Assembly (NCBI RefSeq): GCF_001984715.1
Contig: NZ_MSPR01000022.1
Location: 1-33,829, forward strand
Reading direction: 5' to 3'
Length of the DNA stretch: 33,829 nt
Source of the DNA: Streptococcus azizii
GTDB lineage: Bacteria; Bacillota; Bacilli; Lactobacillales; Streptococcaceae
Shown: positions 16,434 to 26,800 of the stretch, piece by piece
Numbering within the stretch: position 1 is the first letter of the stretch
Layout of the letters: each line of letters begins with the position of its first letter
Notes under the pieces: generated by a model
What the model was told of the DNA's origin: nothing
Database searches by the model: none
Seen by the model: the letters and a program-made list of their open reading frames with translations, nothing else
Program-made: the position numbers and the translations under genes

Positions 16434-17444
16434 CTAGCGTTTTACCATGGTTTTACGAATATCAAGGGCAACAGCTACAACAATCACAATACCTTGAATA
16501 ACGTTGGTCATGTCCGGTGTGACTCCGAGATAGGTGAGACAAACCTTCAATAATTCAAAAACAAACACACCGAGAAGAATACCTGGAACAGTACCCTGAC
16601 CTCCTGCCGTTGAAACCCCACCAATAGTCGCAGAGGCAATAGCATCCAACTCATAGCCCATACCTGCTCCTGCTCCTGCCGAACCTGTTTTTGCAGATAG
16701 AAGGAATCCTGCCAAGCCATACAGTAGACCTGCTAGCAAGAAAATCTTAATCTTAGAAGCCCGAACATTGACACCGGATACTTCGGCAGCGTTTTCATTT
16801 CCTCCTATGGCATACATATATTTACCATAGCGTGTTTTATTGTATAAAATCCACATAGCTACACCGACTAGAGCTGCAACAATGGTAATGTAAGGAAGAA
16901 AACCGAATAGTTTTCCTTGGCCAAAGGCACCAAATTCGGCTTTAAAGGTTCCGATTGGTTTACTTTGAGAGTAGATGAGTACAAAACCGTAGGTCATAAT
17001 CTGAGTCCCTAAGGTTGCTAGAAATGGTGGAACGTTTAAGAAAGAAACAATCGCACCATTTAATAGACCTAGTACAGCACCCACTAGCAAAGCTGTCAGA
17101 AGAGGGACAATGATGGGCAAGTCTGGTAAATTAGGGAAGAACTTACCTGCAAAATCTGGTTGCTGAACCAGGGTAGCGGTGATAATTGCTGTCAGACCTA
17201 CAATTCTCCCTGCTGATAGATCTGTTCCTCGAATAATCAAACAGCCCGATACCCCTAGAGCAATGATAAAACGGACAGAGGTATTGGCCATAATATTGGC
17301 CGCATTTCCTATTGTAAAGAAGTTATCTTGCGTTATACCTGTGTATAAAATCATTGCTGCTACAACGATGTACATGGAATTTTTTGTTAAAAAATCTCCT
17401 AGATTAAATGCTTTTTTTGATTGCTGACTTTGTAGTTTAAACAC
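16434..17444 (-). CDS. mglC: Galactose/methyl-galactoside ABC importer permease MglC
   Basis: This 336-aa polytopic membrane permease of the BPD_transp_2 family has about 8-10 hydrophobic helices and the sugar-permease stretches GTDLSAGRIVGLTA, GLLNGAIVSFLNVPPFLATLGT and YAIGGNENAAEVSGV. It would form the channel for sugars delivered by MglB. The start is GTG at 17444: a perfect GGAGGAG site lies 6 nt upstream at 17457-17451, whereas the ATGs at 17468 and 17462 lie upstream of that site. The GTG start overlaps the mglA stop (GTGTTTAA), so translation is coupled. It is the last gene of mglB-mglA-mglC. MglC rather than a ribose-type permease is chosen because of its MglB partner. Confidence 0.88.
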   Translation of the reverse strand: MFKLQSQQSKKAFNLGDFLTKNSMYIVVAAMILYTGITQDNFFTIGNAANIMANTSVRFIIALGVSGCLIIRGTDLSAGRIVGLTAIITATLVQQPDFAGKFFPNLPDLPIIVPLLTALLVGAVLGLLNGAIVSFLNVPPFLATLGTQIMTYGFVLIYSQSKPIGTFKAEFGAFGQGKLFGFLPYITIVAALVGVAMWILYNKTRYGKYMYAIGGNENAAEVSGVNVRASKIKIFLLAGLLYGLAGFLLSAKTGSAGAGAGMGYELDAIASATIGGVSTAGGQGTVPGILLGVFVFELLKVCLTYLGVTPDMTNVIQGIVIVVAVALDIRKTMVKR

Positions 17445-18969
17445 TTGCCTCTCCTCCTTCATGAGCACACATAAATTTCGTTGCCAGTCGCATCACTGAT
17501 TCTTGTGTTGCTTCTTCCTTGTCCAAGAAACCTGCCACTTGCCCTTCGCACATCACCATAATCCGATCTGATACCCCGAGTAGTTCTGACATTTCCGAGG
17601 TAATCATGATAATGGATTTTCCTTCGGTAGCTAGATTATTGATAATCTGATATATTTCATATTTAGCTCCAACGTCTATCCCTCGTGTTGGCTCATCTAG
17701 TATCAAGATATCTGGATTATTAGCTAGCCAGCGAGCTAGGATAACCTTTTGTTGATTCCCTCCCGAAAGGCTTTCGATTTTTGTTTTATTATTTGGAGTC
17801 TTGACGCGTAAACGTTTTACATTTCCTTCGACAACTTGATTGATTTTTCTTTCATCTAACAGACCCATTCTACCGACGTATTCCTTTAAGGCGGCTACAG
17901 AGACATTGTCTGTAATGGGTAAAACCCCAAAAATCCCATTATAGCGTCTATCTTCTGTCACTAGAGCAATTCTATTTTTGATAGCATCTGCTGGACATTT
18001 TATCGCGACTTCTTTCCCGTTGACTAAAATTTGTCCTTGCTCGATAACTCGCATGCCATAAAGAGCTTCCATCAACTCAGTTCGCTGAGCTCCTACCAAG
18101 CCACCGATTCCCAATATCTCTCCTTTTCTAAGAGTAAAACTTGCATTTTTAAAGGAAAGAGGATTAGGAGAGGTCAAATTTTTTAACTCCAAGACAACCT
18201 GTTCTGAAACTTGATTTGTTTTTTCAGGAAAGAGGCTTGTTAGCTCCCGGCCTACCATAGCCTGAATAATCTTAGCGGTTGTCATTTCTTCAGCTGGCCA
18301 CGTACCGATATACTGACCATCTCGCATGACGGTAATATCATCAGAAATACGCAGGATTTCATCCATCTTGTGGGAAATATAAATAATTCCGATATTTTTC
18401 TCTTTTAACTTGTCAATGATGTCAAAGAGCTTTTCGACTTCTGAACTGGTTAGAGACGAGGTGGGTTCATCCATAATAACAATCTTTGCATTATGGGAAA
18501 TAGCCTTAGCAATCTCTACTGACTGCATCTGAGAAACCGTCAAATCATCCAGTAGGGTGGTGGGATTAATGAAGAGTCCAACTTCTTCTAACAAGGATTT
18601 GGTATCTTCGTTCATCTTACTGTGATTGACTAAGTTAAATTTTCCTAGGGGATAATTTCCTAGAAAAACATTCTCTGCAATCGTCATCATCCGGATTGGC
18701 TGTAACTCTTGATGAATCATCGAAATACCAGCATCGATTGCTTCTTTCGAGTCTTTAAAATCGACTTCTTGACCATCAAATACCACCGTTCCTCCATCTC
18801 GATGATAGATACCAAATAAGCATTTCATCAAGGTTGACTTGCCAGCACCATTTTCTCCCATGAGTGCATGAACTGTTCCCGGTCTTAGACGAAAGGTTAC
18901 ATCATCTAAGGCTTTTACCCCTGGAAAAGTCTTGGTGATATGCTTCATTTCTAAAATGTAATCACTCAT
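17437..18969 (-). CDS. mglA: Galactose/methyl-galactoside ABC importer ATPase MglA
   Basis: This 510-aa protein has two fused ABC ATPase domains, as in MglA/RbsA. Domain 1 has Walker A GENGAGKST (38-46), a degenerate signature LTVSQMQSVEIAKA and Walker B IVIMDEPTSSL. Domain 2 has a degenerate Walker A (GLVGAQRTE), normal for the family, with LSGGNQQKVILARW and ILILDEPTRGID. The start is taken at 18969 (MSDYILEMKH) because an AGGAGAGG site lies 8 nt upstream. A longer frame back to 19038 is encoded by the BOX repeat and is not real. It overlaps mglC by 8 nt. Confidence 0.93.
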   Translation of the reverse strand: MSDYILEMKHITKTFPGVKALDDVTFRLRPGTVHALMGENGAGKSTLMKCLFGIYHRDGGTVVFDGQEVDFKDSKEAIDAGISMIHQELQPIRMMTIAENVFLGNYPLGKFNLVNHSKMNEDTKSLLEEVGLFINPTTLLDDLTVSQMQSVEIAKAISHNAKIVIMDEPTSSLTSSEVEKLFDIIDKLKEKNIGIIYISHKMDEILRISDDITVMRDGQYIGTWPAEEMTTAKIIQAMVGRELTSLFPEKTNQVSEQVVLELKNLTSPNPLSFKNASFTLRKGEILGIGGLVGAQRTELMEALYGMRVIEQGQILVNGKEVAIKCPADAIKNRIALVTEDRRYNGIFGVLPITDNVSVAALKEYVGRMGLLDERKINQVVEGNVKRLRVKTPNNKTKIESLSGGNQQKVILARWLANNPDILILDEPTRGIDVGAKYEIYQIINNLATEGKSIIMITSEMSELLGVSDRIMVMCEGQVAGFLDKEEATQESVMRLATKFMCAHEGGEASV

Positions 18970-19001
18970 TCTTTTTTCCTCTCCTGTTTTTTTGTTTGAT
19001 A

Positions 19002-19113
19002 ATACTCTCCGAAAATCTCTGCAAACCAGCCAAGTCAAGCATCACCTTGTCCCGTATGTCACGATAGTTGCTCAATCAAGCTCTATATTTGCTGTTTGAT
19101 TATCATTGAGTAT
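19002..19113. repeat. BOX-like repeat element between mglB and mglA
   Basis: This 112-bp element has ends ATACTC (19002-19007) and GAGTAT (19108-19113). The left part (ACTCTCCGAAAATCTCTGCA, then AACCAGCC) and right part (TTTGATTATCATTGAGTAT) match the streptococcal BOX ends, while CACCTTGTCCCGTATGT matches the boxA core. It lies within the operon 33 bp before mglA and could affect mRNA stability or mglA expression. Confidence 0.75.
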
Positions 19114-19165
19114 AAAAAATCTGTTCCACAACTTAGGACACCGAGGTGAGAATATTGTGGAACAG
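19114..19165 (-). terminator. Intercistronic hairpin/terminator after mglB
   Basis: CTGTTCCACAA (19121-19131) and TTGTGGAACAG (19155-19165) form an 11-bp stem. On the minus strand it is followed directly by ATTTTTTATA. This is a good terminator or 3' stabiliser 45 bp after the mglB stop, probably giving more binding protein than transporter, a common arrangement. Confidence 0.75.
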
Positions 19166-19209
19166 AAGAAATCATTTCCTAAATTGGTTATCTATCATCA
19201 ATGCCTTAC

Positions 19210-20274
19210 TTATTTGTCACGTTTGGCATAGCGCTCTTTTGCTTCTTTCGTTGTTTCTGTTCTTGGTTCTGCTTCTTTTAATTCGGAATCTTCCTTCTTG
19301 GTTACTTTTACATAGTCAACCCAATAGTAGGATTCTACATCTTCGCCATTCATCAGCTTAACAGCTACATTCGCTGCTGTGTGAGATTGATTGAAATGAT
19401 CATTTAAAACAGTTCCTGTCAACTCACCCTTAGCAAGAAGTTCCATAGCGTCTGGAATTGCATCCACACCAACAACTAAAATATCTTTTCCAACTGTACG
19501 TTTAGCGGCCTTAATAGCTGTTACAGCCCCTACGGCCATTCCATCGTTATTAGCAAATACAACTTCTAATTTATCACCAAACTGTTCAAGGGCTGAGGCG
19601 GTCACTTCCTGACCTTTCGCTGTATCCCAGTTTGCAAGGTAAGGCTCTGCCAAGGCCGCTTTCTTAATACCTGCGTCCTCAAGTGCTTTTACAGAATAAG
19701 TAGTCCGTTGTTGAGCATCTACGTTTGCTGGATCTCCAAATAAGGTAATATAATTTACGACACCATCACCGTTTAGATCTCCTTTAGAGTCGGTCGCTGC
19801 AATGATTTCCCCTTGGAAGGTTCCAGATTGAGTAGCATCTGCTCCCACATAGCTGGTTTTTCCAGGCCAGATTTCAAGCTCTGACACTTCTGGCTCACGA
19901 TTGATTAAGACCACTGGAATATTAGCTGATTTTGCAGAATTGATAATACTTCCAGCAGCTGTAGGATCGACAAGATTCGCTAAAATCACATCTTTACCTT
20001 GAGCAATAAAGTTATTGATTTGCTCTGTTTGAGTCGCTTGGTCTTGCTTTCCATCTTGAATATCAAGGACATATTTGTCCCCTGTTTTCTTACTTAGCTC
20101 TCCAAAATAATTTTCTAATTCTTCACGATACAAGGTCATAAAGTTATCGTCAAATTTATAAATAGCAACACCTACATTGTAGGTTTTTCCAGAGCCAGAG
20201 TCTCCTCCCTTAGCACCGCAAGCTACAAGGAAGATTGCCAAGAAGGCAACTACTAAATATTTTAAAGATTTCAT
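19210..20274 (-). CDS. mglB: Galactose/glucose-binding lipoprotein MglB
   Basis: This 354-aa solute-binding protein is anchored through the lipobox LVAC (Cys19). The body closely follows E. coli MglB: GVAIYKFDDNFM near the N-terminus, NLVDPTAAG, INREPE, the Ca2+ loop DLNGDGVVN, NWDTAKGQ, FANNDGMAVGA and VGVDAIPDA. The ligand is therefore expected to be D-galactose or D-glucose. The C-terminal tail is rich in Glu and Lys and extended. It heads mglBAC, preceded by an AAAGGAAAG ribosome site, a strong promoter and a cre site, so repression by CcpA in rich sugar is likely. Confidence 0.93.
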   Translation of the reverse strand: MKSLKYLVVAFLAIFLVACGAKGGDSGSGKTYNVGVAIYKFDDNFMTLYREELENYFGELSKKTGDKYVLDIQDGKQDQATQTEQINNFIAQGKDVILANLVDPTAAGSIINSAKSANIPVVLINREPEVSELEIWPGKTSYVGADATQSGTFQGEIIAATDSKGDLNGDGVVNYITLFGDPANVDAQQRTTYSVKALEDAGIKKAALAEPYLANWDTAKGQEVTASALEQFGDKLEVVFANNDGMAVGAVTAIKAAKRTVGKDILVVGVDAIPDAMELLAKGELTGTVLNDHFNQSHTAANVAVKLMNGEDVESYYWVDYVKVTKKEDSELKEAEPRTETTKEAKERYAKRDK

Positions 20275-20324
20275 CCTAAGACTTTCCTTTCTTTAATCCT
20301 AAAAGATATATAACCATTTGAAAA

Positions 20325-20340
20325 ATGAAAGCGATTTCTT
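20325..20340. promoter_or_regulatory. cre site (CcpA) at the mglB start site
   Basis: ATGAAAGCGATTTCTT matches the cre consensus WTGNNARCGNWWWCAW at all but one position. It covers about +2 to +17 of the predicted mglB transcript, a roadblock or occlusion position for CcpA. Confidence 0.8.
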
Positions 20341-20348
20341 TTACTTTT

Positions 20349-20377
20349 ATTTTATTATTTTCTACACTTTTTGTCAA
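20349..20377 (-). promoter_or_regulatory. mglB promoter
   Basis: On the minus strand, TTGACA (20377-20372), 17-bp spacer, TAAAAT (20354-20349). The predicted start site is near 20342, giving a leader of about 68 nt. Confidence 0.75.
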
Positions 20378-20437
20378 GGTTTTAGTAAAATTTTTAGTAA
20401 TTTTATCACTCTGAAACGATGGACTCTCTACCTATTG

Positions 20438-20709
20438 ATACTCAATGAATATCAAAAATAGAGAATAACAGCATAGGATAAAGGCAGGAACAACAGTTTA
20501 AATAGCACAGCAGAGAAAGCGATTCTATCCTGCAAAGGAGCTTGCAAATATTGAAATATTCTCGCTTACTACAAAAGGGTAATTTTTAGTAAAAATAACT
20601 GATTTTGATGGTAAGTCGTTACATTCTAGCTAGCGAAAATCTGTCTAGGTTAGAGATTTACAGCAAAGTTTCGCTTGAGCTGGTTTGAAGAGATATTTGA
20701 AGGGAACAG
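20438..20709. repeat. Degenerate BOX-like element
   Basis: It opens with ATACTCAATGAATATCAAA, close to the BOX end, and closes about 270 bp later with TGGTTTGAAGAGATATTTGAA, close to the other BOX end (TGGTTTGAAGAGATTTTCGAA). The interior is diverged. Orientation is opposite to the element at 19002. It fills most of the gap between mglB and the large glycosidase gene. Confidence 0.55.
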
Positions 20710-20769
20710 GCTGAAAAGCTCCAGTCGTGGTATTCATTCATCAAGGCTCTTGACCAAGTATCCTGTTGA

Positions 20770-20822
20770 TTTTTAAAAAGCATTAGGCACAGTCGCTCTA
20801 TTTGTAAGCAACTGTGCCTAAT
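20770..20822 (-). terminator. Terminator of the large glycosidase gene
   Basis: ATTAGGCACAGT (20782-20793) and ACTGTGCCTAAT (20811-20822) form a 12-bp stem with a 17-nt loop. On the minus strand it is followed by GCTTTTTAAAAA. It lies 46 bp beyond the stop codon. Confidence 0.85.
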
Positions 20823-20867
20823 TGTCTACTTCTTAGAAAAGTAACGTCCTGCCTCTACTTCTTTCGC

Positions 20868-23800
20868 TTATTTCTTTCCTTTTTTCTTTTTAGCTTTCTT
20901 CCCTACCTCTCCGGCAAAGAGAAGACTTGCTAAACCTGCTAAAGCTAGATGTAGTTGAGATTTAGAAGCTGTTTGAGGAAGGCTTCGCGCTGCTTTTCGA
21001 GATAGCCCTTGGGAAACAGGGACAATCTTTTCTCCTTCCTCTTCCTGAGGAGCTAGACTGTCACCTTTTTGTCCTTGCCCTTGATCGACAGAAGACAGTG
21101 GAGATAGGTGTGGCTTCGTTATCGTGTCCTTAGGAACTTGTCCTTCTTTAGCCCCTACTTCGATAATCTGTGCCTGTGGTTCACCCACAATCATATCTGA
21201 TACAATCCGCTCCCTCACTTGATCACCGAGCAGCATCCGTTCGATTTGTAGCCTTCTTTGTCCTTCTTTACCGACTTGAACAATTTGACTCACACCTTTA
21301 GGAAGATCTCGATTTATGCGATGAATCGTCTCAAACGCTATCGGTTTGAATTCTTCTCTAATAGATACTTCAAACGGATATGCTTCAAGTTCTGGTCTAG
21401 TTAGTGGCTCTACTTTTTGCGTCAACTTAGGAACTGAAGGTTTTGGAGTCTCTTGCATCAGCTCTTTATAGTAGGTTTTAAGCTCATAGATTTCTTGACC
21501 CGCATTCTCCCAGACAAGATAGACTGCTAAAAGATGTTTCGCCTCTGCTGTAAGGGTAAGATTCGCAAAGCTATTCCTTACATTCCCTAGTTCAATCCAC
21601 TGACTTTCTACACCTTGAGCATGTGGTCCAGTCTCCCCTGTTACCAAAGCAAGTGCTCTGATTGGTTTATTCTCACTTGCGGTCGATACTAGGGTGATGT
21701 GATTATGGTGAGTGTTTTCAGAAAGGCGGTAGATAAGTCCTCCAGTAGGCGTGTCCGCCTTATAAGCTGTCAGAAGTTTACCATCTACAACATTTGTTGC
21801 GAGGGAGTCACGACTTTCTGATCCAGTTGTCATGACTGTCGGATCATTGACTTCTTTGACAAATTCGCCATCATTGATTACAAATTCTGTAAAGGAGACA
21901 AAGCGATGAGGATAAGCGGCAGTGACTAGAACCCGGAGATATTGAGCCTCAATAGGACTTGCAAGGCTTCCTTCAATATAGCGATTCCCTGGATTAGAGG
22001 CATCATGCACCCAGCCATCTGTTAACGAATCGTCTGCATTGCTATTCGTTACTCCATCACCAACTGTCACTAGGTCAACCCATGTCTGACCATCTGAGCT
22101 AGCTTGAATTTTACCATCTCTTAAATAGTTCACTGTCCCATCTTGGATATAAGCCCTCAGTTTTTGAATGTTTCTACGTTGTCCTAGGTCAATCAGAATG
22201 GTATCATTCTGTCTTGGTGTATCTGCAAACTCAACATGACGGTCCAATTTACCATCAAACAGATCCCCTAGATTATTAAGATTCCTTACGTCAGCAGAAG
22301 CATAATAACTATTCATTCCCATCGTTGTATGGACTAGGGTCGGGGATTTTATTTCTCTGGTCTGGACAGTTAAGCTCGTAGCTCCGATTTCCTTAGGCTG
22401 GTTGCTCTCATTTACCAAGCGAACATATCTTACAAGAGTTTGCTCTGATAGAGCATCTTTTGTATACCACTCCACGCCATTTGGAGAGTAGAGGAGTGTC
22501 AAATCTGTTTGACCTGTTACTCCGATATGACTCAACTCGTGCAAACGTTTCAAGCGGATTCCTATGTAATCACTTGGTTGTAAGGAAGCTCCCGGCTCTA
22601 GATTCATTTGGTAGCTGTCCTCTTCTACAATCGTTTTTGTATTTTTGAGACTGTCTAGAGACGTATCTGTATAATCGGTTACCCCTTCATTTGTTTTGGC
22701 ACTAAATTCTGCTATCCGCCACCAAGCATTCATATCTTGCTGATTGCGGATCCGAATAGCTTTCGCATGGATATTCGTTGGTAGATTGATTGTCTTATCT
22801 CCAGTAACACTTGCCAATGTCTGCCAGTTTACAAGATCCTCAGAATACTCTACGACCCCACTCGCAATTTTATCGTTTGTTCCTTGGACAATCGTCACTT
22901 GAGAAACTGGTCGAACCTTATCTAGATTCAGTTGTATCCAAGCGCCGCTAGGGGTAGTATCACTTCCATCACTATTCGCATACATCGCTTCTGTAGCTGG
23001 ATTCCCATCCAATGCTTTAGCCTGATTTGTTCCATATTTGTAAATGAGATTATCGCTTGTTGTGATCGTCCCTGTTACTTCATCGGTTGGTCTGACTTGT
23101 TCAAGAGGACGATTGACTGCAATTTCTCGAACTCCCAGCCAGGTGTTGCCTTTTGGAGCAGTTGCAATGAGTCGGACAGCCTTGGCTTCAATATTCAGAT
23201 CCTCAAGGGTCAAAATGGATTCATTTCCTCGGTAGGAGTGATTATCCAGAGAAACCCACTGATTCTCTTTATTGAGGTACTGAAGTTCTGCTTGACTGAA
23301 GGTATCGTTTAGATTTGACGAGGTTCCCATAGCAAAGCCTAGAGAATGGATCGGAATAAGACGGTCAAACTCAAGCCCCACAAAGTCTCCTGTCGCCAAA
23401 CTATTCGGCGTTGTGCTTAAAATATTGGTTTCCAAATCGCCATCTGTAATCTTACCAATGTCTCTACTGTTCACTTCTCTATTAGTGATAAAGCGGGTTT
23501 GAACTTGCGTTGGGTCGAGCGCTTTTTCAACTTCTTGTGACAAGTTTTCTAAGAGTCCCAAGATAAATGGACGAATATGCTGAACCCCTAATTCAGCCTG
23601 TTGGTACCCATTGACATACCAAAATTCATGGGTTTGAGACTGTTTGTATAAGTCAAATCCAGCCTTATAATTTTCCCATAGAGTAGCCGTTTGCCCACTT
23701 CCGATGTATTTTGTTGCTTCCAATAGTTTTTCAAGTGCATCCATCTGATCAACCGTATTGTCCAACCAATAGATAATTTGGTCGCGCATACGTTTTGATC

Positions 23801-26800
23801 CATGTTCTTTGTAATAGAGAGCTGCATCTTTTAATTTTTTAAACTCTGCTTGTAGCTCTTTACGACTCGCACTCAACTCTTCCTTATTTTCTAACTTCGT
23901 GAGAAAGGCTGTCAATTTCGGAGCTAAGTCGATCGATTCTTCCAACTTAACTACACGGCTATCCATATTCTGGTTCACCATGTGTTTGCCAAGCTCCCTA
24001 AAGGCGCTAGAAGCCTCGCTGTCTTTAAACGTTGCATTCTCGACAAAGTTAAATGCTTGTTGGTTCACTTTTCTTGCTTCTTCTTCTGACTTCCAAATAT
24101 TCCACGTATACTGGGCGACTGAGAAGAGGGCAATCTTGGAGGGCTCTGATTGCTGCATCGGATTGAGCATAATCCCTGCAAGCAAACTAGGGTCAACATT
24201 TGGATGAAGGAATTTTTCGCCTCCACCTAAGATGAGGTGCTGTTTAGAATTATCCGTTGTTGGCCAGTTAATCCACAACTGAATCGGACGGTAACGAGCT
24301 CCATCAGCAGTAATATTGGCGCGATATTGATCTAGGAATCGACTAGCCACTTCTCCCCAAATGCGACCGCCCGTTAGGGTCAGGTGACTACTCTCTGGAA
24401 GATTTCTATTGAGCGATTTCAGCTCATCCTCACGACCGTTCCCCCAATATTCATGGGGAACAAAGATCATTTCCTTACGCAAACCGCTGTACTGCACTTG
24501 TTTTTCTTCCAACCAATTTGTTAAGTCGTTCATTAAGCGATTGTAACTATCGAAGCCTCCTGCAGGATTTGGCGCATCGTCTGCCAAGATACCAAACTCA
24601 CGGACACCAGAATCCAATAATTGACTAAACTTCATCTTAATGACATTCAAATCTTCCTGATAGACACGATCGTTATCAAAGCGCATCCGATTATGCATAA
24701 ATGGATGAATCGTCCAAACATAGCGAGTCTTATGTTGATTTCCCACCCTTGCAAGTTCACGGATTTCTGCTAATTTTTCCTCTGGATAAAGCTCTCTCCA
24801 CTTGCTGTTATGGTAAGGGTCGTCTTTAGGAGCAAAGAAGTATTGCGTCAGTTTTAAATCACCACCAAACTTCATCAACTCCGCCCTATCTTGGTTACTC
24901 CATGGATTTCCATAGTATCCCTCGATAAAGCCCCGATTTTTAATATCAGCATAGTCTTCTATCTTGAGTGTTCGCAATACTGGTTCGGGACTATCTTTGA
25001 GCATATGTTTCAAGCTCGTCAAACCGTAAAAGACAGAATCAGTATCCTTTCCAACGATAGATACTGCACCATTTCTTACAACAAGAGAATAAGCATCTAT
25101 CTTGTCATATAAATCTGATGCAATTCCCTCTGTCGCTTGATGTTGGCTTGCCGCAGTCGTTTGTCCGTGAATGCCCAAGAAAATATTTGTCGCATTTTCT
25201 AAAGGAGTCGGGCTAGTTGTGTAGGAAATCTGATTGGCTTGTAACACTTCTTTTAAGCGATTACGAGTATAAATATCAATCCCTGGTCCAATGACGAGAT
25301 TAACTGTCTGATCTAGCCTTACTAGCCCCTCTCCATAGACTACTTTCCGAGGATTTGGATAAATAGTGTACTCTTTCTCCAAATAAGACGGTGACTGGAG
25401 AGCCTGTGTAATAGTTTCTGGACTAGCAGGATTTGTCGCAGTATAGCTATCTGGTAACTCCACTGTTCCATCTGATACCTCAGGTGTCGGTTGTTCTGGT
25501 TGACTAGGTGGAGTTGGTTGCTCTGGCTGTTCTGGCGGAAGCTCCTCCTTAAACTCTCTGACACGAATTTCTGCAGCTGACATGAAGCGATTATTGCGAT
25601 TGCCGTCTCCTAGAGTCTGAACTGCCTGTAATTTAAGATAACGGGCTTCTACAGGTTCAAACTCAGCCTCTTGCCAGTCCGCTCCCTCATTGAACCGGCC
25701 TGTTTTTACTCGCTGCCAATTTTGATTATCTGTACTTGCATAAACCTCGTACTCAATCACTTTACCATTAGGACTGCCATCTCTGCGTGCTGCATAGGCT
25801 AGAGCGTCAAGTTTACGTACTTTACCAGCATCAACTGTTAGCCATAGATTCGCCAAATCTGTTCCTGCCCAGGCTGAGTGCCAAATGGTATCTTTATCTG
25901 CATCGAGGGCATTCGCTATCTTGTTGCCCTCTCCAGGTTGAGTAGAGCCTGCTGTCGTAGTCGTTTCTGCAATCGGAACATAGTTTTCTGAAGGACTTTC
26001 AGGAACTAGGTGGAGAGTATACTCTCCTTGGCTAGTTTGATCTTCTGACTGAGTAAAGATTTTAACAATATTATTTTCAGCTGGTAAAACAGTCACTGCT
26101 ACATTATGAGCTGTATTAGAAGCTGTAATCGTGTTCCCTTTTAAAACAGACATCTCTCTTGTGATCATATTGCCTGTCAATACTCGATCGTCGACTCTAA
26201 TTTCAGTCAAGCTGGAGTCACTGGATTTTTCAAAAGATTCAAGAGCTGTCATTAACTCAACTTCTACAATTCCGACAGAAGGTTTACGGTTCCCCAAGTT
26301 TTGGTCAGAATTTTCAACAGTCATTTGTAGTACCACTGCTGGAATCGGTTGAGCTAATTGATAGCTCACCTTGGTTAAACCATTGACCTGTTCCCTTGCT
26401 AATTCAGTAGCAGCAACCGCACGCGCTTCTTCTCCTGCTCCTCTACTCCAGGCAAATTGGACCGACTTAGGAAGACGAAGAGACCAGCTATCTTGGTGGT
26501 AGTACACATTGACCTGACTAATATTTTGAGCTGTATCATAGGTAAACGTCAATGTAGCTGTTTTTTGTCCTGACTGGGAAGCCTGATAATTAGACCATAG
26601 AGTTGGATTTGGTCCTCCTGCATTGTTAGCAGAAGCAGTTAGTTCACGATTGTTGATAGCTGATAAGGTATCGGACTGTTGGTTTTCTGGAATATTTTGA
26701 CTAATACTCACGGCAACGGGAGCTACATTTTGTCCGAGTGTGATTGTTTTGTCAGCTACACGGATGCTTGCTGTGACAGGTAGCACATCTCCCAATACAT

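Noticed and set aside
17445..17468. ATG starts for MglC at 17468 or 17462
   Set aside because: The GGAGGAG site lies downstream of both, and fits GTG 17444 with 6-nt spacing.
18970..19038. N-terminal extension of MglA by 23 residues
   Set aside because: Encoded partly by the BOX element; a good ribosome site and conserved start are at 18969.
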